Positions 51,501 to 61,700 of a DNA stretch of 64,000 nucleotides are shown one piece after another; position 1 is the stretch's first letter, and each line of letters starts with the position of its first letter. A program made the position numbers and the translations under genes. A model generated the notes under the pieces. It was not told where the DNA came from, did no database searches, and was given only the letters and a program-made list of their open reading frames with translations. This DNA comes from Glandiceps talaboti (Eukaryota; Hemichordata; Enteropneusta; Spengelidae), in the NCBI RefSeq assembly GCF_964340395.1, contig NC_135571.1, forward strand, positions 5,837,953 to 5,901,952, given 5' to 3'.

Positions 51501-54500
51501 CTATACTCTTTTCCTCTTTCGTAAAATGTAAAATATGACAAAAAAGTTAGTTTTCAGTAAAAAAAAGTAGTATTAAATATTCAATTTTCTTATTCCTGTA
51601 ATGAAATTTCTATAAGTACATACTCCTGTTAGAAAATAACCATTTTAGATTTAAATTCTATCGTCATAGTTTTTTTATATCTGTATATTTCAATTTACAC
51701 AAATTGGAAGAATGTGTTCATCATTTCAAATTCAAAATGCATGGACAACCATAGTGCAAACCTAGTTGTGAATGTCATTTAGAAATGCCATTGCCATGAC
51801 AACAAATGACAATTTACATACCTTAAAAAATGTGAACCAATCAAATGAGCTGTAGGCAAGATGGCCGCCACTTGGTTACTATAACAACAATGATAATTTA
51901 CATATTATATTACTCAAAATGGCTATAGCAAGATGGCTGCTATTTTGTAACTATGACAACAGACAATACACAGGATTTCATTACCCAAACAAAATAGCTG
52001 CTAGCAATATGGCTGCCATTTTGTCACCATAGTAACCCATAATGTATACTAAGTGTCTCGTTCTGTCTCATCTCTTTCTCTGTTTCACTGTATTTTTACA
52101 GTCAAGCTACATTTCCAAGACTAAGGTATGGCAACAAATACATCTTAGTATTAACGTCACTTGTTATTTCACCTTCTTTTCTTTTCTTCTTTACTACTAA
52201 TTATGCAAGGTTCACGACCGTTTGTCTGTTTGCAGTTCTATACACAGTTTTGATATGTTGAGTACTCATTGCATTTCCAACATTTCCTCGTTTAGGTGAA
52301 AAAAAATAACAAGACTATTTTCAGATATTTTAAATTTATACTAACTGTCAAATAATTCAGTTCAATTGTTGGAATAATGCCTCAATGAAAGTGGCACAAG
52401 CTGAGTATATGCATTTTTGGCGGGGGGGGGGGGGGAGTGGGGAGGGGTGTGTGTAGTGGGAGTGGGTATTTTTCCTACATATTAAATGTACCTGTACTGT
52501 TATACTTCCTGAAGTATATTTCCTAATGTACTATTGGCAGAACTCAAATTTGAAAATTGTGAGAAGTAATAATGTGATGACATAATTTAGTGTGTGTATG
52601 CCATGAAAATATCAAGAAATCCTCAGTAATACAAACAAATTCAGAAGATTGGTCAATTTACTGAAAATGTTGTCTTATGTGTAAGTATTTTAGTAAACCA
52701 CCAAGAAATTTAAAAAAAAAAAAAAAAAAAAAAAGCAGATAAATTCAGCTTGTGCCAATTTCAAATCCTATTTGAAACTTTTGATTCAGAAGTATTTGTT
52801 ATGACATCATGTCTTTCGGTAAGAATGGCTTGTTATCTGAGATCTGATTGGACAATCTAGAGTATAAGCCTCCGGACAGCCAATCTAAAGCCTTGAAACA
52901 TAATGTCTGACATGGTAAAATTGACTTGAAAAACATGATAAAATGTTGTGACAACTCAAGGAAAGTCATTAATATGGTCGTGAACTTTGTCAACAAGTAT
53001 CACTGTAGGCGCTCTGTCAATATTCCAAACTTATGTTTTCCATTTTATGTAGTTCCTTTAGTTGCCATAGTTACATTGCAAAACAAACAACTAATTATGC
53101 AAGTACTAATGCACCTTGAGATCAGTTTCTCATTGATATGCATTTCACCTTTTGGCATTGCATGTGCAAACATTTCTGATTTTGTTTTCAGCACTGTTAG
53201 AATACCAACAGCATTTTTCACATGCATGTTTCATAGAATATAACAAGTATTAGTCCATCCTCCAATGTTCATTAAAGCGACATTTTTTTTGAGAATGTTT
53301 TGTTAAGTATAATAACTTACTCCTAATGTCATACACTATGATGGTATTGAATCATTTGTGGGTAAATGTATCTGTGCAGGGCAATAAATCCATATTTTTG
53401 TTTCACTCCCCAAATGCAATCACAATTTCAACATGTTACTATACTACTTATGGATACAACCAGCCTCTAATTAATATGTACAGTGTCTAATTAGTGGTAT
53501 TTTAACGAGTTTTAGTGAATATATTGTTGATTGTGTGATTGGTAAAATAGTACTAATGGAGCATTAAATAAACATGAATGTTCGGAACCCAAGTATTTTG
53601 GTTCATACGTCCAACTCCTTGTAAAATGTGGATAGGGATATACTCGTGTTCATGGTGTGATTAGATCCTATGTTTTTGTGAAGAAATAAAAGTGACTAGC
53701 ACTGTACTTATCCCAAGTAATGCCATTTTTTTTCATTTCATGTACTATTGCTCCCAACCCCAGCCTCACCCCTGATAGAATTTCATTTAACATATGTGTC
53801 TTGGAAATAGTAAATCTTATATTATTTCTGTTATTTCATTCAAAAACGTTCGCACCCATTGTACCGTAAAATCACGGGTCATTGCATAAACTTTTGAAAT
53901 AGAGGTTAAAATGATAACAAAATTCATTCATTTTAGAATCCAATATGGCTGCCTAGTACTATATTTCCCCTAATTTAGCAAAAATAAAACATCGTCAATT
54001 TCCAAGAAAACAAGATGGTGAACCCAACAATTTCTTTTATTATTTCAAAATGACCAGGAACGAACTTTCATATGGTAAAGTTTGGAAGGGTTTTAAAAAC
54101 TTTGATTGAACTGGTGCATTCTGCCTTAAGTTCCCAGACTTAATATACTCAACTGTAAACAATAAAATCACTTGACACCCTTCTGTAGTAGTTTGAAATT
54201 GTGGCAGAGTATAACCATGAAGAACTAAATAGCCCGTAATGTGTAAAAATGTGTTACAAGTTTCGTGCCACTTACAAGTAACTTACATTCCTAAATCTCA
54301 ATGTCATGGTAACGCATTAAACAGTAGAGTTTTAATTGTGATCTTTTGTAGAATTAGAAAATTTTGTGTTTCTGTTATTTCATAATTCTTTTTTTTTTCA
54401 AATCAGATTTCATCTTGTATTGAAAGTTGTGCCTTGTGTCTATTCTGTTTTTATTTTGTTGTTTGTTACATCTCTTCCTTGATTTCTTTTATCTGTCAAG

Positions 54501-55683
54501 ACTGGATATCCTCATACCAGTGGATAGGTCTGTTTTCACTCTGCACGGCATGCATGAATTGAAAAAAAAAAAACCTGCTAAGCATGAATTCTTTGCAAAC
54601 CATACATGAATTTTAAAAAAAAAACTGCTTATAGCATGAGATGCTTGCTTTAAAACAATGTATTTTAAACGCAGCAGCAAAATCTCCAATGCTTTTTCAT
54701 TTTTCATTAACTTTACAAAGTTGATTTAACGTTGGTATAAAGACTGTATTCCTTTAAACAGGAAATCTACAGCGCACTGTAGATTAGTGTTCACCCACTC
54801 TGTTTGATAAGATTACGCAGAAACCAGTAAGGAACCGCATATGCTAACTTCAAGATATCGAGATTGAAATTTCTTGTTACATTTAATCTGAATAAAATAG
54901 ACAATTTAAACGTATTGCAACGAGATGCAGACACCTGGGTGCCAATGTTTTGTCATCAGCATTTGATGTCTGCATGATGGCAAGTTAGTTCATTTCACTG
55001 CCATTATTGGTTTCTGCGTCGTTGTATCAAACAGAGAGGTAACGCTAACCTGCAATATGCTGTATCTTGTTTAGAAATAGCAAGATATTATTGAGGTTTG
55101 AGTTTAATAAAACTCACATTCTGTTAACTTCATTTATTAATGTACATGTAATGGTTGAGGTGCAACCATATAAGACCATCCTGTTCACCCCTATTTTCAA
55201 ACATATACATATACTGTGACCTCACAGGCTATAGTCTTGGGTGATTCCATATTATTCATAGGGATGACCAGGGAGCTTGGTAAACCATTTGTATTATGAA
55301 AGATGCATGAGGGCTTCGGGTAGAAATATATTTTTAAAACCTCTTCACAGAGAAGTGGAAGTATGGATGATATTACTAAGGGATACAAATTGCATGATAT
55401 ACCTGGTTGTTGAAACGGGAAACACTAAGCTAAGAAATCCTTTTAATATCGGTACTCTAAGGAGAGTTCAAGGGTTGTTCCATAATGCATGTTGTGATAT
55501 TTATGTTGGGATGAGGGACTGTAAGACTGATAAAATGATGGTTTTATAACTGCATGTAACATGAGTCAACTTGGTGGTCTTGTTCTTCTTACTTAAAAAA
55601 AAAATTCTTGAGTGTTAAGTATAACATAAAAAGTAATGAGATTTGATATCAATGTAATAAACAAAGGAATACAATCATGTACA

Positions 55684-55714
<31 letters not shown>

Positions 55715-58700
55715 GTACGTACATACATACATACATACATGCATACATACATACATGCATGCATGCATGCATGCATGCATACATACATACATACATACAT
55801 ACATACATCCCCATTCTTTATTTACCCAATCAACGTCCGCCAAGAGAAATTCCATATTGATTTCTTGATAATTCAGTTGATAAACTATTTTCTAATTTGC
55901 CTCTTAACCCCTAAACCTCAATACCTCCCACCTCCCACACTCTCTAACTTGAAAGCCAGAAGAACAAATCTGTCAGAGAATATTTCACATCTTGATCATC
56001 TGTGCACGTTTTTATTATGTCTCAATACCTGTAGGATGATACAGTCCAAACGTCCTGATGCTCCACCACGTGTTGCAAGTCTAAGTGAAGATATGGTAGA
56101 CATGGAACACCAACCACCACCCTGTCAAAGAATGGGAGTCATGTGTACATTCAACTCTATAGATGAATTTCACAGGTTATAATTTACATTATTACATATC
56201 TACCAGTGATTTCTTGCATCACTACATGCATACTTGTGATATTTGCACTACAGTGTATTGCAGAGAAAATATTATCGCATACCGACATTAAAATTATATG
56301 CAAATGATATGCAAATGCAGGCATGATCATTCCTTACACACAGAATTATGTAATCGCACATTGATTTTTATGTAAATATTCTGTTTCAGATAGACTTAAT
56401 AACAAACATGAGTTCCTGTGTTAGTACTCGGGGGTATCAATACACTCATGGTTGCAGTTTTTTCTGCTGCACTTGCACTCACAAAACTCATGAAAATATG
56501 ACCACAGAGAACACTGCAACTGATTCAAATGATGTTTCCATGCCACTACATGGGATGGGGTATGTGATAAAATCTTTACGACTCGGATATGGGTATTGTG
56601 GACCCCGGTAGTACAGATACAACCTCAGTCCGCAAACCATATCAGGCCATAAAGAATACTCTTAACCAACTATTGCATATTGTCCTGGCGCTAAGATAGT
56701 AATTTTCATGATTGGGATAAAATTTAATTTTTTTTTTAAATTTGTCTTTTCAGTCGATTTGATGAGATCCTTGCATTATTCAGTAGAAGTCCACCTGACA
56801 GTCCACACTTAATGGAGAGTAGCAGTAGAGAGAAATTGTATGATCCGACACAGGTCAGTAAATTCTGGCAAAAAACGCTTTCATCTCATGTACGTCCTTG
56901 GAAAAGAGATCTTTGAACCTATGAACAGTTTAACAAGAGACATCACCTGTACCTCACTTGAAAAATATGTTGCACAGTTTCAATAATACTTCTGAATCAT
57001 ATAACTAGAATTGGAAGTAGATACTGCCCTCTAGTGTCATAAGTAGTAATAATATACTCATATCCTTGATTCTGAAAGATATTACAAAGCATAAATGATT
57101 GGTGATAACCCTTGAAAAGATGTCAACTAACATGAGAGTAAATGTTGTAAGTGAACACTGCCCTCTGGTGTCATAAGTAGTCATAATATACTTTTATATT
57201 CTCGATTCTGAAAGATATCACAAAGAAAACTCATAAATGATTGATGATGATAACCCTTGAAAAGACGTCAACATTCATTAGAGTAAATCTTGTAAGGGAA
57301 TACTGCCCTCTAGTGTCAGAAGTAGTCATTATGATTATTTTGTCATGATAATTAATCAGTTTTTTGTCAGTATGTTTAATTCTTGCCCCTACAACAAGAA
57401 TATTGAAATAGACCTTTTCAATGACTACTGCCCTCTTGTGACAGCTAATGACCATGAGACTGAGTCATATCTCCGTTTGATATTTCTTCTACCTTCTTTA
57501 ACCTTTGAACATGTATCCCTTACAGATTGACCAGATATGTGCAGATGAACCAATTCATATAATCAATGTTGCGATGGCCCTAGAGAAGGGAAATGATGCC
57601 GAGTTTTCTGAGCAGTTCCTGAAGTTTTCCCAGTCAAAGGTCAGTGTACAGAGGCAAATATTAGTCTATTTGCAGTGGAAGCTGTTGAGTCATTTCAGGT
57701 CAAAGGTCAAAATACAAATTCAGTATCATACAAGTCAACAGTGATTCTTTAGGTCAAAGTTCAGTATATATATATTAGATTGGGTCAAAGAACATTCTTT
57801 TATGTCAAAGATCAATATACTTTTTCATGAGATTGGGTCACAGGACATTGAAGTTAAAGGTCAGAATACACATTCAGTACATTGGGTCACAGGACATTGA
57901 GGTAAAAGGTCAAAATACACATTCAGTTCATTGGGTCACAGGACATTGAGGTAAAAGGTCAGAATACACATTCAGTTCATTGGGTCACAGGACATTGAAG
58001 TTAAAGGTCAGAATACACATTCAGTACATTGGGTCACAGGACATTGAGGTAAAAGGTCAGAATACACATTCAGTACATTGGGTCACAGGACATTGAAGTT
58101 AAAGGTCAGAATACACATTCAGTACATTGGGTCAAAAGATATTCTTTTAGGTTAAAGGTCAGCAGTTATTATTGAGGTGAAAGGTCAGTATATATTATGT
58201 AGATTGGTTCAAAGGTCAGTGTGCATATTCAGTATGTGGGGTCATGAGTCGTACAACAATAGCCCTTTTATCAATGTGGATAAACAGGAATTGTTTATAT
58301 GTTACCTTCATTTTACATTTAGTTTTAAACACTCTATGGTATAAACCATTCAGATTGCCAGGGTCTGTTGTTCTTACACTTCTCTTTGTGAAGTTGCATT
58401 CACTGCTCTTACATCATTTGGACGCTTACATTATTTGCGTGTACTGTTTTTCAGCTTTACCGAAAGTAATCACATACATTACAAGATGTTTGCGATTACT
58501 TTCGGCAAAGCTGAAGAACAGTGTACTCAATGACGTAAGTGTCCAAATCAGATGTGTACGCATACATCAGAATTTTTTCACGAATTACAGCAGTTTTCCC
58601 ATTTACAATATCTGTATTTGTGTTTACAGAAAGAAGTACTTTTCCAACACGGTATCCGGAGAGTTACATTTATCGTATTGCAGAGGAGAGAATTTCCTAA

Positions 58701-61700
58701 ATATTTCACCTACAGAGCAAGGCTTGATGTAAGTAAACCTACCTATTATAGAATAGAATAACCCTCATTTCAATAATTAGACTGTACCATTGTCATGATC
58801 ATAGGGTGCAACAAGTATTAATGTAAGTTGATATACCCATTATAGAATGGAATAACCCTCATTTCAATAATTAGACTGTACCATTGTCATGATTATAGGG
58901 TGCCACAAGTATTAATGTAAGTTGATATACCCATTATAGAATGGAATAACCATTATTTCAATATTATTGGACTATACCATTTTCATGATTATAGGGTGAC
59001 ACAAAATTTAATGTTAGTAAATATACACTTAATAGAATGGAATAACTATCATTTCAGTTGTTAGACTACACACACTTTCATAATTATAATGTAAGTGACC
59101 ATCCCTATTAAAAATGGAATAACCTACATTTCATTAGTTAGACCATACCATTGTGATGAGTATAGTGTGCCACAAGAATTAATGTAAGACCCACCCATCA
59201 TAGAATGGAATAGCCATTATTTCAATAGTTAGGCTGCACCATTTTCATGATCATAGCGTTCTAAAATATGTAAAGTAAACTTGCCTACTATGGAATGGAA
59301 TAACCACAATTTCATTTGTTAAACTGCACCCACTTTCATGATTAATGTAAGTGAACCTCCCTATTATGGAATAGAATAACCACATAATTTCATTAGTTAG
59401 ACTATACCATTATTATAATTAAAGGGTGGCACAAGACTTAATGTTAAAGTAAACCTACCTCTTAAAGAATGGAATAACCTAATTCAAATGTTAGAATCTG
59501 ACCATACCACTTTCAAATTACTAATTATAGGATACCACCACAAGAGCTAATCAAGGGCATGTAAGTGAACTTACCTATTATAAAATGGAATAACCAAAAT
59601 TCAAATCTGTAGATTATACCATTTCATGATTATAGGGTTCTTCAATACGTAATGTAAGTAAACCTACCTCAGTAGTAGCCTAGAATCCAAGTGAATGGAG
59701 ATTTTGAATTTTGATTGAAAACAAACATCATTAATTTTACCAAGTGTTTAATTTTCCTCTCCTTTTCTCACCCCAGTCACTATAGTACATTCTTTATAGT
59801 TTTATTTCACCACTACAAGTTAATGTTTTGTGTGGTTGTTTTCATAGAGAAAGAAGGAGGAAATCCCCTTTCTCCAAACTGATACAACAGAACATCCTGT
59901 TGGTGTCCAGGTACACTCAATGGTGTTTGCGATAGGCCTTTCCTGTGCAGAAATCATGTCATGTATAAATAGACCTTTCCTGTTTACTATGCCATCTAGT
60001 GACAAACCTTTCCTGTTAACTATGCCATCTAGTGACAAACCTTTCCTGTTTACTATGCCATCTAGTGATAGACCTTTCCTGTTTACTATGCCATCTAATG
60101 ATAGACCTTTCCTGTTTACTATGCCACCTAGTGATAGACCTTCCCTGTTTACTATGCCATCTAGTGACAGACCTTTCCTGTTAACTATGCCATCTAGTGA
60201 CAAACCTTTCCTGTTTACCATGCCACCTAGTGATAGACCTTTCCTGTTTACTATGCCAACTAGTGATAGACCTTTCCTGTTTACTATGCCAACTAGTGAT
60301 AGACCTTTCCTGTTTACTATGCCATCTAGTGATAGACCTTTCCTGTTTACTATGCCACCTAGTGATAGACCTTTCCTGTTTACTATGCCACCTAGTGATA
60401 GACTTTTTTCTGTTTACTATGCCAACTAGTGATAGACCTTTCCTGTTTACTATGCCATCTAATGATAGACCTTTCCTGTTTACTATGCCATCTAGGGGTT
60501 GGCCTTTTCTACTTACAAATCATTCCATCTAATAGGCCTTTCATATTACTTTGTCATCAATCGATAGCCCTTGCCTGTTTAATGTTAGCTACTGCCATTC
60601 TGTTTACAATACACGCAAGTAATATACCATTCCTGTTTACAAAACATTTCCATCATAACTTTATTCATAAGTCGTGTCCACCATTCACCTTTAGAGTGTA
60701 TGCTTTGTTGAAAAGGTCTATCAGTTTAGATTTTTGTTGACTCTTAAAATTATTCAATTACACCATGTCCTCATTTCACCACTAGAGGGTGCAATTTGTT
60801 GAAAAGGTCTGTCAGTTTAATTTCTTGTAGACTCAACATTCATCCCTTTACACCATATCCTTGTTTCACCACTAGAGGGTGCACTTTTTTGCAAGGCCTA
60901 TCAGCACAACTTCTAGTAAATTACTTCCCAACTGTCTCATTACATTCTTATTTCACCTCTAGAGGGTGTGTCTTGTTGAAAAGGTCTATCAGTTTTTGTA
61001 GAATTCATCCAAACTGTCTGATTACAAAAAAAAATGCCTTTTAGGTTACTTTGGAGTGATATTATTTGAGTTTTATTTTTATTTCCGCGTAGTTGCTGTT
61101 TGTTGAAAACTTGATTGTGTGCTTGCTGTATATGTGCATACATGATTATTCAGATTTATTAGGTTTGTGAGTTTGACCTACTTTCCAGCTTTCTACTTTC
61201 CTTTCGCTTTTAGTAAATACAAAAGATTAAAACTTTTATTTGCCAACTAAAACTTCAGAACAATGCCCTATTTTCAATGTATTAACTATTAATACATGCA
61301 TGTCAGTTTTGGTTTATTGCATGTGTTTGATGAATGAATGATTTGCTTGACTGATTTTGTTTGAGTTGCATGTTTCATGTACAATTATTTCAATATGGCT
61401 GCCTTTTCATCTCTAAACTGTCTATCCATTGATAGGTTAGCCATAACATACCTCTTTATTTTTGTTTTGCTTGTCTTAACTTGCATCATTATTCCCTCCC
61501 CTACACTTTCCACTTGCCCCTCACCCCCTCAAACAATACATTGGAAAACGTTCTATTCCTACCTGTCCATAGTAATCTCAGTTGCGTGTTTGTATCAAAT
61601 GTTATCACTCGCCCTGTTCACACTCACAAGACAAAACTGGATTTGTAAATATGTGTGTGATAGATTTATGCAAAATAATGAGTTACACTAAAAGACATAT

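Noticed and set aside
59820-60532. Repetitive frames such as [11 protein letters not shown] and [11 protein letters not shown]
   Set aside because: The 33-bp unit keeps any stop-free frame open; no other support on either strand.
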